Source: Owenia fusiformis (lineage: Eukaryota; Annelida; Polychaeta; Sabellida; Oweniidae). From it: DNA of 62,000 nt. The notes beneath the pieces are model-generated. The model ran no database searches and had not been told where the DNA came from. It saw nothing but the letters and a program-made list of their open reading frames with translations. Where the stretch lies: NCBI GenBank assembly GCA_903813345.2, contig CAIIXF020000025.1:1-62000 (forward strand), written 5' to 3'. Below, one piece after another: positions 45,384-54,834 of the stretch (positions within the stretch are counted from its first letter, which is position 1; each line of letters starts with the position of its first letter). Position numbers and translations under genes: made by a program.

Positions 45384-47714
45384 CAGGGCGTATTTAAAAA
45401 AACGCAATAAGTAGTTATCTCGTAAAATCACAAAACTGGTGATGACTATATCAATTTTATTCACTGTACCATAAAGCCACTTCTCTCCTCTTTGCAATGA
45501 TATTTCATTCATTCAAATGTGGTAATGGTTGGGTGAAAAATCTTTCTATTTGCACTGTGGGTCAAAATTGGCTCTGGACTAAGTTTTCGATATTGCAAAA
45601 ATCAGTGCAAGGTAGGGGTCACACGGTTAACCGTGGCTTGCGGTTACCGCGGTTCATACCTCCACGACGGTTAGCTCGCACACAATCTTGAAAACCGCGG
45701 TTCTTGAAGAACCGTGACATTTTCAGTTTCACTTCAGAAAAATAAAAATGTAAACTCGGAATTAAACTCCATTTCAAGCTTTCGTGTAATACCAATTAAC
45801 TAAACATCGTCTGGAATCGTTAATCATCATGCAATAATGCGCACCATACCTGATATTTACGACGATCTTCTGATATAGACGGCAGATAACAAAAACAAAA
45901 GGAAAATGTTGATAAATTTCACCGGCATATTGACCCGGAAGTGACCTACGCTAAGGTGTCACTCCTGTAAATAGCACTTCCGGGTAGGACAGTGTTTTTT
46001 AATACTTTAAAAACGAAGCCATGCCAACTTCAATGGTGTGTGTAGTAGGTTTAAGTGTATGCAATGTGGCCATTTGAGGTATGTATGTAAAGCTGAGGCC
46101 AAGTGCTTTCTAAATGTGCCATTTTAAGAAAAAAATCGCAAGAATATAGTCCCGTAAACTGGAACTACTTTATTCGTTAATTTTCATCGGTGAAGCAGGG
46201 ATTTTACCTAAAAATGAGTCCCTATGTTGGCGTAGTGATATTTAAAAATCGAGACGCAAACCCTATGTTAAATATAGTGTCAAGATGAAGGTTATGTATA
46301 GGGGAACGCAGAAATATAGTCATTGTATGGGCTAGTTCGTTCGAAAATAGCGATATGTACCTCAGAACTTGAATTTTGTGATTTTTTTTCAATATTTTTC
46401 AATGATTTACCGTAGTGACACCCTAAACATTTCGCGCAATCCTATTGGTTGATAGAACAGTATACTGTAAAAAGCCGAACGCCGAATGCATTGAATTTGC
46501 GAACGAGTCACGTTCTGTGTATTACGTTCGCCTTTGATCCATGTTGAGTCCTGACAAAGTGTTGAACTTAAGTTATATTTCTAAAGAAAACATTTATTCA
46601 GTTTAGTGAAGTACTGTGCTAATTTTGCCAACAGTTGACAAGTTATTTTATGTGTTGAAAAAACTTGAACATCAAACAAGAAGATCAACACAGTGAACAC
46701 ACAGATATTTTGGGAGGGAGGGAGGGAAAAAAGACTGAACAAACAAACAAACATTGTGTGAAACTGGATACTTACAATACTGAATACAATAAAACACTGT
46801 GACACACTTAGTATGTTTTCTGATTTTCGGATCAATTTCATATATTTTTGCTCATTTCACGAGGCCCGTGAGAACCGCAATCAGAACCGAACCGAACTGT
46901 GAAATACAATAACCGAACCGAACCGTGAAATCTCAAACCGTGTGACCCCTAGTGCAAGGTCTAAGTGCCAATGGAAGTTCCCCTGACTTGAATTGTTGTG
47001 ACTTTTTCTTTTGGAGCTGTCTCAGTAGCATCTGTGCTCACAATTCCTCCACCAGATATTGCAAAACCTTGAGAAAGAATTGCCCATGGGCTGCTTTTCT
47101 CTGCTTTTACCCACAGATGACTCGGGGCTGAACCATGCATGACCTGGACAGATGAGCGCATCTTTATGTGCAAGGAAATGGTGGCAATTTGGAGGCAATG
47201 TATTCTTGCGAGAGTATGATGATGAACACTTTACTGTCTATGGCACACCTGTTACACCTTCTTCCAATAGCCCCAATCTCCCTTGTACTGACTTTTGCAG
47301 TGGTTAAAACTTGGATCCAAGCTGAATTTTGCCCCACAAAATTAATGATTATTTGGCCAGCCATGACTCCCTGTGAATGAATGATATTCCTTTGAAAAGA
47401 GGAGTAAATTGGCTTTTTGGTATATTGAATGAAAAGGATGCAGTCAGCATTGGTTTTATGTTTTCTTCCAATATTGCATTGGGCTCCGCACACTGACTTT
47501 TGCGATGTTTATAACTTGGTCCCAAGCTAATTTTGGCCCACTTTGCAAATGGAATGATTATTCGCCCAACCATGACTAAATATCAATGAATGATATATCA
47601 TTGTAAAGAGGAGATGAGTGGCTTTATGGTGCATTGAATGAATCAATGCTGTTATCACTGGTTTTGTGCTTTTCCGAGGTAACAATCTGTTGCGTTTTTT
47701 TTTGATACGCACTG
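45384..47714. mobile_element. Mariner-type MITE with tandem units, TA target duplication
   Basis: The left end CAGGGCGTATTTAAAAAAAC and right end GTTTTTTTTTGATACGCACT plus G are inverted repeats flanked by TA (45382-45383, 47715-47716), as in Tc1/mariner elements. Inside, a unit of about 200 bp repeats: GCAATGATATTTCATTCATT, GCCACTTCTCTCC and CGATATTGCAAAAATCAG at 45430-45610, with related copies from 46960 to 47700. A hAT-like element (45613-46951) is inserted in the first unit. Minus-strand frames across it are repeat by-products. Confidence 0.85.
45613..46951. mobile_element. hAT-like non-autonomous element, 1339 bp, 8-bp TSD GTGCAAGG
   Basis: The left end TAGGGGTCACACGGTTAACC and right end AACCGTGTGACCCCTA are inverted repeats. 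GTGCAAGG stands on both sides (45605-45612 and 46952-46959), the 8-bp duplication characteristic of hAT transposons. Subterminal CGGTT/AACCG motifs are dense at both ends (GCGGTTACCGCGGTT; GAACCGAACCG), plausible transposase contact sites. An internal hairpin CCGGAAGTGAC...CACTTCCGG lies at 45930-45990. No transposase frame. Confidence 0.9.
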
Positions 47715-47809
47715 TACTTATAAAAAAAGGAAATGTTAAAAGTGTCATCTCGGTTGATAGTAGAGATATCACACATAAGTGAAAGAACAACTTATATGTA
47801 TACGTATAG

Positions 47810-47986
47810 TTTAAAGGGTCATGTTGAACTATTATATTTTCTGAAATCAATTTTAAATTGTACTGAATGGAACATAACTATTCCCGATATAGAAAAGCTC
47901 CATCAACTAGAGACTGTGAATGCACTGTCATCTGCACGAAGTGTATTAAAAACACGATCCTTTAAAGTGAATCATGATCCTTTAAA
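47810..47986 (+). CDS. SVIL: Supervillin homologue, exon (177 nt)
   Basis: With AT from the previous exon the first codon becomes ATT, then LKGHVELLYFLKSILNCTEW, DIEKLHQLETVNALSSARSV and LKTRSFKVNHDPLK. It ends AA|GTGAGT in phase 2, exactly what the next exon needs. The LETVNALSSARSVLKTRS block resembles the segment that precedes the S-R-N-P-L-K motif in vertebrate supervillin. The acceptor TATGTATACGTATAG is weak, so the 5' boundary is less sure than the 3' one. The donor lies in a 20-bp tandem duplication (GATCCTTTAAAGTGA twice); only the second copy gives the right phase. Confidence 0.65.
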
Positions 47987-47989
47987 GTG

Positions 47990-48905
47990 AGTCATTACAT
48001 AAAAATGTTGATTATTTCAAAGTTTTCATGATCAGTATAAGTTCAATGAACTTACAAAACGGTATGTTTACGTATCAAATACGCATACAGTTAGATCTCT
48101 GTATAAAGCTTTACCTACATGTGTGTGAAACAATTGACCGCAAGCATTTTTTATTTAAAATTAATTGGCTGAGTAGGAACAGTATCCAATCAAATACTTT
48201 AACTATCAATTTGAAATACCAATCAAATCAGTAGGTTCTAGCAATTCCTGGAAAGGACCCATTTAGTAGGTCAACAAATGACATATAGGGTGTTTCATAA
48301 CGAGCATCTCCAAAAAGTCAATTTGAGAAGAGATGGGTCTATAACATATGTACTATATATGAGCCTATTTTATTCTGACAAACACATTTGGATCATCTAA
48401 ACATGCTACAATTCAAGAAAGTAAAAATGGCATCCCTTTGACCTTTATTTACTACAGTCCGAGAAGATCTTTCCTTATGAAAAGCCCTTTTAAAACACCT
48501 TTTACGTTTACTTATAAGTATACATTATAAGTTGTACTTTCACGCATTTGTGAAATCTCTCTAGTATATTTGATATTTTCCTTATAGAATGGATGGTTTC
48601 AAAATCAACACTTTTAGATAGTTAATAATATCAGGTATCTTTGAAGGTATGAGTAATATGGAAATATTGCCTCAATAACATACAGTAAAACTTTTGTATA
48701 TGGAACACCCTTCACACTGGAAGGAATGTTCCTTGTAGATAGTTGTTCTTTCAGAGTCGCAAAGAGGGTTCAATATCAATGTTCAGTATCAATGCAAGCT
48801 TTATCACATAAACATTGACATGACTGTACCAATACAATGGTAGGAACCATGAATCTTAAAGTCCTTTGGGACAAGTGGGATAAGATTATTAAAGCAATTT
48901 TAAAC
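47990..48905. other. SVIL intron, no recognisable feature
   Basis: AT-rich intron. No repeat copy or additional exon recognised. Confidence 0.45.
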
Positions 48906-48911
48906 TTGCAG

Positions 48912-49072
48912 GTTATTGTTTACAAGAAAGATTAGGCCTCAGAAACGCAAGGCAGCTGAGTCAAGGAACCCCCTCAAGGCTCTGTCCACACATCAGAACT
49001 TACAGCCAACTTACACAGAGGTCAAGACAGACATTGCAGAGAAGGAATTCAAACTAGTCAACAAGGAAAAAA
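48912..49072 (+). CDS. SVIL: Supervillin homologue, exon with SRNPLK motif
   Basis: The acceptor TTTTAAACTTGCAG and donor AAAAAA|GTAAGA bound 161 nt (in phase 2, out phase 1). The protein reads LLFTRKIRPQKRKAAESRNP then LKALSTHQNLQPTYTEVKTD. The basic R/K cluster followed by E-S-R-N-P-L-K-x-L is a strong match to supervillin just upstream of its first gelsolin-like repeat, as I recall the vertebrate protein. No lesion. Confidence 0.88.
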
Positions 49073-49341
49073 GTAAGAACAAACGATTTACTTGACAACA
49101 TACAGTATCATACATTTCTAATGTCATAAGTGGATTTGCTGTTTCTTTTCTGATACTAAGATCAGAAAATCACAATCCATATTGAAAAAGAAGTTTTTGT
49201 TTTATTACTGTTCAGAAAGGTGACTTTCCAAAATGTGTCTTTGCCATTGTTTTATTCATGAAATACACGAATCTCCAGTGATCATGAACCATGTATTTTT
49301 CTATTTTAAAAATACCTTCAAATATCTGCATCTGTTTTCAG

Positions 49342-49491
49342 TCTCAGTGAAAGCTGGTCTGGCAGAAGCTGCCTTAGCTGGACTAGCAAGAACAGAAGAC
49401 TTTGCTAAAGTCAGCCTAAGACGTTCAGACTCTGGGAATACCACTAGGAAGATGCAGCCATACAAAGATCTCATGTTAATGCAGATTAAAG
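49342..49491 (+). CDS. SVIL: Supervillin homologue, exon
   Basis: Acceptor TCTGTTTTCAG, donor AAAG|GTAAGT, 150 nt. Reads SVKAGLAEAALAGLARTEDF, AKVSLRRSD and PYKDLMLMQIKG. The L-A-G-L-A-x-x-E-x-F-x-x-V-S-L-R pattern and the closing PYK-L-M-L-x-Q-I-K-G are diagnostic of supervillin rather than gelsolin or villin. The exon leads directly into the actin-binding gelsolin-like repeat. Confidence 0.92.
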
Positions 49492-49740
49492 GTAAGTGAA
49501 TATAGAAGTCAGTGCTCTCGCATACATGATAGCTGAATAAGATACCCATAAACAATAATTCCTGGAAAAAAATACAATTATTTATTTTTATTTTTCAATA
49601 GAGTCTTCTATTAACTGAAGTATTTCCATGTTTATTTAGAAGGTATTTGTTCTGCTTGGTAAAAAGTTGATTTCATATACATATAGGGATATAGTCTGTA
49701 TGTATATATGTATGTCTATAGTCTATGTATTTCTTTTAAG

Positions 49741-49877
49741 GGGAAAGACATGTGCATACTCGCCTGGTGGCTCCCACAGCTAGCTTTATCAACAGTGGGG
49801 ACTGTTTCATCCTGGTGACCTCTGACAGAATCTTCTGCTGGCTTGGTGAATATGCCAATGTCATAGAAAAAGCTAAG
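49741..49877 (+). CDS. SVIL: Supervillin homologue, first gelsolin-like repeat, part 1
   Basis: Acceptor TTTCTTTTAAG, donor AAG|GTAGAT, 137 nt, leaving in phase 0. Encodes GERHVHTRLVAPTASFINSG followed by DCFILVTSDRIFCWLGEYAN and VIEKAK. The D-C-F-I-L plus W-x-G-x-x-A-N core is the gelsolin repeat signature, and the R-H-V-x-T-R-L-V lead-in is supervillin-specific. GTAGAT is a weak donor but the phase is confirmed by the next exon. Confidence 0.92.
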
Positions 49878-50028
49878 GTAGATAATTGGAAAGCAATAAT
49901 AATAAATGAATGAATTACCTTAAAACCTTGAACATTTTAACGAAAAGCACCAGGCATAGTTTTTTCTGACAGTCTATTCAAAGGAGGTACAAATATCCCA
50001 TGTTACATGTGGTCTTGTTTCCTTTTAG

Positions 50029-50176
50029 GCCAATGAGCTTGCAGATATGATCCCAAAGAAGAAAGAGATGGGTTGCAAGTGCCTGAAGGAGGCTGCAGTT
50101 ATACCTGAGAAAAGGCAACATCTAGGCCAGGGCAAGGTGTTTTGGGAGCTCTTAGGGGGACAGAAGCCATTTGAAG
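50029..50176 (+). CDS. SVIL: Supervillin homologue, first gelsolin-like repeat, part 2
   Basis: Acceptor TTTCCTTTTAG, donor GAAG|GTGAAT, 148 nt, phase 0 to 1. Encodes ANELADMIPKKKEMGCKCLK, a stretch with EAAVIPEKRQHLGQG, and KVFWELLGGQKPFEG. The helix A-x-E-L-A-x-x-I plus the F-W-x-L-L-G-G closing helix complete the gelsolin-like repeat. Continuous with the neighbouring exons and free of lesions. Confidence 0.92.
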
Positions 50177-50483
50177 GTGAATATCAGTTGTATCTTGATA
50201 CGGTATCAGATTTATGATTTTTACATTCATTCAATTTGTCAACTTGGTATGTATCGCATAGATGTTTTCAGGTGGGTGTTATAATGTAATGTTCATATTT
50301 TCAACTTGGCCCAATTTTGTTTCAACATGGCTGTGAGTTGATTTTTTTAATTTTCAATGATAGCAAATAGGTTTCTAACTCGATGCAAGGGAATTTTTCC
50401 ACTTCTTATATGCATGCTTCGATGCTGTAGTCAATGTATGTTACCACTGTACATGTATATTTATACTGATTATGCTGTTCTAG

Positions 50484-50632
50484 ATATGGGCCCTGCAGAG
50501 GAAGATGAACTGTATGAGATGTACATGGTTGCGACTAATGCTGTATATAAAGTGGGTGATAAGAAAGAACTGGTGCCATACCAAGAATACTGGGAGAGTC
50601 TTCCAAAATATGAAATGTTTGATTCCAAAGAG
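50484..50632 (+). CDS. SVIL: Supervillin homologue, inter-repeat exon; last SVIL exon found
   Basis: Acceptor TGCTGTTCTAG, donor GAG|GTAAGT, 149 nt, ending in phase 0. Reads DMGPAEEDELYEMYMVATNA, VYKVGDKKELVPYQEYWESL and PKYEMFDSKE. The E-D-E-L-Y-E, P-x-x-x-Y-W and final S/P-K-E match the segment between the first and second gelsolin-like repeats. The next SVIL exon should open in phase 0 with a V-x-V-F-D-F-G-S-E strand. Nothing of the kind is seen in the remaining 11 kb, so the other gelsolin repeats and the villin headpiece are missing. Confidence 0.9.
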
Positions 50633-51148
50633 GTAAGTAAATCACTAAAATTATCCATGAATATTAACATGTGCTTAAAAAGATCAGGTCGTCCAAAAAC
50701 ACAATTAGAGTTAGCCCTCTGATGTTTTCATGTCATGATATGTAAAAGAAGTTTGTCTATCTACTTACCAACATTGAGGCTTCAACTCATTCGTTATCTG
50801 CATCAATTTGACGATTGTTCACAGCCATAATTTCCTCCTGCATCAATCGAAAATCGAAATTAAATTAAAATAACCCGCTTCAATGTGCTCCGATCTGTGA
50901 TTGGCTTCCTGGGCTCAATAATCCAGCAACATATTGTATTTGCCAAGACTGACGAAGGGAAGTTCGATGCTCAATAAAACATTGTTATTTATTAATTCAG
51001 ATGAAAAAAACTTCCAAAAAACATACATTTCAACAATATCAGTCATATATATTGATCATTTTGAAATAAAAGAAGCGCACATATATTACTTTTTTTCAAT
51101 TATTCATATGGTTATAAAATTTGACCAAACATACATGCTGTTATCATA
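50633..51148. other. No recognisable feature
   Basis: This holds the 5' part of the interval between the last SVIL exon and the NKD exon. An open frame at 50934-51284 has no protein-like character. Confidence 0.4.
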
Positions 51149-51236
51149 TGGCGCAGTAGGTAGCGTGTCGGACTCTTCTCATTTATTATTTTGTCCTAAG
51201 GTTGGGGTTCGATTCCTGACGTGGGCAATCTATTTT
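51149..51236 (+). other. tRNA-like sequence (SINE head or decayed tRNA)
   Basis: TGGCGCAGTAGGTAGCGTGT fits the RNA polymerase III A box of a Met-type tRNA and GGTTCGATTCC at 51210-51220 is a perfect B box. A GGAC/GTCC pair could form an anticodon stem, but the loop is 19 nt and the sequence before the D arm does not pair with CGTGGGC after the T arm. A tRNA-derived SINE or pseudogene is therefore more likely than a working tRNA. Confidence 0.65.
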
Positions 51237-51454
51237 TCTCTTTTTATAAAAACATTTTTTTATTCTTTGGGAATGTTATTTTGATTACTTAATAGGGTTA
51301 TACAATATAGATTAATCTAAAAAATTGTATGTTGTTTTAGACTTATTGTGTTCTAGTCATTTGGTTGTTCTTTGGTTGTCCTGTTGATTTTCTCAATATA
51401 TTGGTAAAACTGTGCTCATGATTTGGTCTCACCATATATCTAAGGTATATATGA

Positions 51455-51570
51455 TGTTATACATGTTATATGAGCAGTTATATGAGGACATTACTGGTTG
51501 TCCGGGAGAAAAATCCGGACAATTTCTGGATGAATTACCGATCTCTCCAGAAATTGTCCGGGGTCTAAAA
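51455..51570. repeat. Small hairpin next to a DIRS-end-like block
   Basis: TCCGGACAATTTCTGG and CCAGAAATTGTCCGG form a stem around 51524-51562. Just upstream, TATATGAGCAGTTATATGAG and GGACATTACTGGTTGTCCGG resemble 55915-55975, close to the end of the DIRS fragment. Confidence 0.5.
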
Positions 51571-51741
51571 ATTTCCTCGTGAGAACCCTGCACTTTATAC
51601 TAAAACATGTAGTATGATAATTTTAAATTTATCCTTAATGCCAATTTTTAAACTTGAGTAAGTGGAAATTAGATGAGACTCTTAACATTTGTGACAATAG
51701 GTGTGCTCCTCAGTTTAAAATTCCAGTTCTTTCATTTTCAG

Positions 51742-52571
51742 AAGACATCAAACTGAAGGTGACAAATCAAGACACCACAGAAGACATCATTGCCATAGCT
51801 CCCCCAATCAACAAATCATAGTGTCTCTAACAATTCAACAGCCAATCAAACATCAGCTATCAATAGACGCTTGGTTAATCACCAAGAGAACTTAGACAGA
51901 CGCAGTTATTATTTAGATATTGCAGGAATTGAACATGACTCAAAACTTCCTTATCAACCAACAGAGCACACTACGCACAGATCACATCATGGACATAGCA
52001 AGTCTCGCAAAAGAGCATCAAAGATGCTTTTCACAACGAGGTTTCTAAGTTACTTTGCAACATTCAAAATGATGAAGAAGGAACCCGGAAATGCAGTGCT
52101 AGTTCCAGGGGTCGCTTTAAGTATTCAGTTAAATGTGCAGTAGAACATGAACCTGAAAGTCATTCTCGCTCTTATGATTGTCATCGACATCAGCCAGTTG
52201 CTATGGGAACCCCAGACTCACCTTGCCAGGAAACAAAGCAGCATCATCATATGTCCCTTAGGCTATATAGAGACACCACAAGTGCTCGTCCATGCGATCT
52301 AAATACCTCATCCCCTAAACATAGTAACCACCATCGCCCCTTAAGTAGTCATATTCCCGAACAGGAAGTGACATCATACAGGCGTCATCAAAGGCAACAG
52401 GAAGATCGCCATCTAGCCATGCAGCAAGTAGCAGAGTGGATTGAGAAGGAACATGTCATTGGCACAGAAGAGAAAGTGGTGCCATCTAATGTTGTGGTTC
52501 AGTGTCATGAGCACCACCACATTCACGAACACCATCACCACCATCATTATCACCACTACTACGAGACCTAA
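51742..52571 (+). CDS. NKD: Naked cuticle homologue, last coding exon (two frameshifts)
   Basis: The acceptor TTCTTTCATTTTCAG is followed by DIKLKVTNQDTTEDIIAIAP. A C5 run (51801-51805) has one base too many for the frame to continue; one frame over it reads NRRLVNHQENLDRRSYYLDI and AGIEHDSK, matching the conserved N-I-E-R-R-N-H-Y-L-D-L-A-G-I-E motif of vertebrate NKD1 as I recall it. At an A4 run (52009-52012) a one-base deficit shifts frame again into IKDAFHNEVSKLLCNIQNDE and onward to the His-rich tail (HEHHHIHEHHHH, YHHYYET) and TAA at 52569-52571. NKD proteins bind Dishevelled through an EF-hand region and dampen Wnt signalling; that region is absent here. The exon needs a 1-nt overhang from its upstream partner, which the last SVIL exon (phase 0) cannot supply. 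Confidence 0.88.
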
Positions 52572-52772
52572 ACCAATAATAATACTTTAAATTCAACATG
52601 GATTGATTATTTACTGAAGTGTATGAACTGGGATGTCACATTCAGAGAATAATGTTGTGCCTTCGTGAGACTTAAATTTCCTGCAAACCACAAAATATGT
52701 ACTACTACTCTACTACTATGTACTCTACTGTATTAGGGATGTAAATGGTCAAATAGTTATGCATCTGTGTAC

Positions 52773-52778
52773 AATAAA
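52773..52778 (+). promoter_or_regulatory. Candidate polyadenylation signal AATAAA for NKD
   Basis: AATAAA lies 202 bp after the NKD stop codon, inside a short tandem duplication (AAATGGTCAAATAGT occurs twice). Plausible position, no further proof. Confidence 0.45.
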
Positions 52779-52889
52779 GGATGCAAATGGTCAAATAGTA
52801 ATAAGTTTCATGAAAAAAAACATATTATTGTAACCTGCCTGGTGTTTAAGCCACACAACAAGATGTATATCAGGATGTGAATGGTGCTG

Positions 52890-53044
52890 TTGAGATGAGA
52901 GTTGATATTATACAGTATACATACTACTTTTTAAGATATACATAACAATGCAACAATATCTTAAATATTGTGAGATATAACTTTTATTTTATGACTTTAT
53001 ATCAACTGAAAAGTGATGACCTTAATTGGTGATAACCTTATTTG
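52890..53044 (+). repeat. 155-bp direct repeat, copy 1
   Basis: TTGAGATGAGAGTTGATATT through GATAACCTTATTTG is repeated at 54672-54826 with the same length and two substitutions by eye. The copies are 1782 bp apart, and the 53356-54567 element lies between them. Confidence 0.9.
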
Positions 53045-53355
53045 GTGATGACCTTATTTGGTTATGCCCTTATTTGTTCATTTAATCAATGGTCATGTTT
53101 GGTCAATACAGCTGTTATGTGGACTTAATAATGTTGTTTTGTGTATTTATATTTTATCCTAAATAATCACTATGCTGTAATTCATATACTTCATGAACTG
53201 ATATTTTAAAGTTCCTGGGTTTTACAGTTATTTACCCTATTACAAGTTTAACTTAAGACTGGATAATAACAGGCTTGTTGTAATTTTAGATTTTCTCGTC
53301 ATTGGAATTTTCTTTGGAGCATTGTTTAAGGTGGCATGAGTGGAATAACCTTTAT

Positions 53356-54567
53356 CAGTGGAGACGATAACCCTATTTAACGTGTAACACGGAGATTGCC
53401 ATTTTGCACGTCAATTGACGTGAATCACGCCAATAAGCAGAATGTCCATTGTAATTCATGATTTGAAACACCAGGTTAATTAGAAGACCCAGTGTTTACT
53501 ATATACACGATCAAAGTAATATTTCTTTTATAGTACGTATACTTAGGTAAACATTAATGATATATTAAATCCAAGGGAGGTATTTCATTCCAAAATTGTG
53601 GAGAAAATGCCGTTCAATCTTGTGAATTTTCTGTCAATGTTACGAACCAATGAAGTCACCACCGAACTTGCATTCTTGGAAAGTCTAAATCGATCGATGG
53701 AACGCTTTTTATTGCATTTTCTTCGAGTATTTAATCTAATCTAGCACTTGTATGTAGGAATTAGCGATCCTATGTGGGAATTTTGCGCTAAATCTAATCA
53801 AAGTTACGTCTCACGAATCCTAGAAAAACGCCATATTGGAATTAATAATACTTCTTCAATTGTCTAGATATCGTCTTTCCGACGGGTTTTACGACAAAAT
53901 TGGTACTGACCCGATGGTATTTTAATCTCTGAACACAACGTGAGCCCCAATTCCGAGAAAAGACCACTGGAAATCACTAAAATGGGGTCTACTTTCCCTC
54001 TTCTTTTTGACCGGAAGTGTTTTCCTGACCTCGACGTGTTGCTGATTTTTTCGTTTTTTCCTGGCTGGATTTAGTTTTTAAACCTTCTTTGCAATGATCC
54101 AATGATTACCTTAAATGAATTATAAAAAATTTAAATTCCTATCCTCATTAGATCAGAATTTATTAGTTTTCTTTCCATCGTTTGTTTACTTCCGGTTTGC
54201 CATTGAATAAATATTTCTTGTAAACATTGAAGTATGCACATCATAATAGTTGTTAGTTCAAAATGCAACCCGGACAATAGCAAATGTTTATGATTATAAC
54301 TATTACATACGATGCAGATCATGATTTACCCACTAGTTCCCCAGTTTATAACTGCCTGTCGTCCTGCCGATATATGTGAAACTTTTAAAAGATAATAGTT
54401 TGCACGTCAATTGCCGTGCACAATATTGCACGTCACTTGACGGACATGACGGCAATTGCCGTTATTATCTATTGACATGCGCACTTATGCTTCATAATTT
54501 CACGTCAATTGTCGTGCAACATGGCAATTGCCATACTTCACGTTAAATGGGGTTATCGTCTCCACTG
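53356..54567. mobile_element. TIR element, 1212 bp, 5-bp TSD TTTAT
   Basis: The left end CAGTGGAGACGATAACCCTA and right end GGGTTATCGTCTCCACTG pair over 29 bp with one mismatch. TTTAT flanks both (53351-53355, 54568-54572). Subterminal blocks of ACGTCAATTGACGTG and variants occur at 53418, 54402, 54425 and 54502, probable transposase-binding repeats. No coding frame found. Confidence 0.9.
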
Positions 54568-54671
54568 TTTATGTCTATGTGTAATGTAACCAGGAAGGAC
54601 ATTTTAATTTATGAAGTCCATTCTGCTTGACCTTCCTTAAGATTGGCAGTTGTTTTTACCTCAATGTAAAA

Positions 54672-54826
54672 TTGAGATGAGAGTTGATATTATACAGTAT
54701 ACATACTACTTTTTAAGATATACATAACAATGCAACAATATCTTAAATATTGTGAGATATAACTTTTATTTTATGGCTTTATATCAACTGAAAAGTGATG
54801 ACCTTAATTGGTGGTAACCTTATTTG
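54672..54826 (+). repeat. 155-bp direct repeat, copy 2
   Basis: Partner of 52890-53044. It differs at ATGGCTTTAT versus ATGACTTTAT and GGTGGTAACC versus GGTGATAACC. Confidence 0.9.
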
Positions 54827-54834
54827 TAAACTTT

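Noticed and set aside
45082-47573. Minus-strand open frames near 45327, 46961, 47164, 47349 and 47527
   Set aside because: They lie in the MITE's tandem unit and resemble one another only because the DNA is repeated. No conserved protein motif.
51149-51236. Functional tRNA-Met gene
   Set aside because: The acceptor arm does not pair and the anticodon loop is far too long without a normal intron position, so it is listed as tRNA-like.
51742-52571. NKD exon as a continuation of the SVIL transcript (fusion gene)
   Set aside because: The SVIL exon at 50632 ends in phase 0; entering the NKD exon in that phase meets a stop within five codons.
52890-54826. Long terminal repeats of a retrotransposon
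   Set aside because: The repeats lack TG...CA ends and a target duplication, and the DNA between has no gag or pol sequence.
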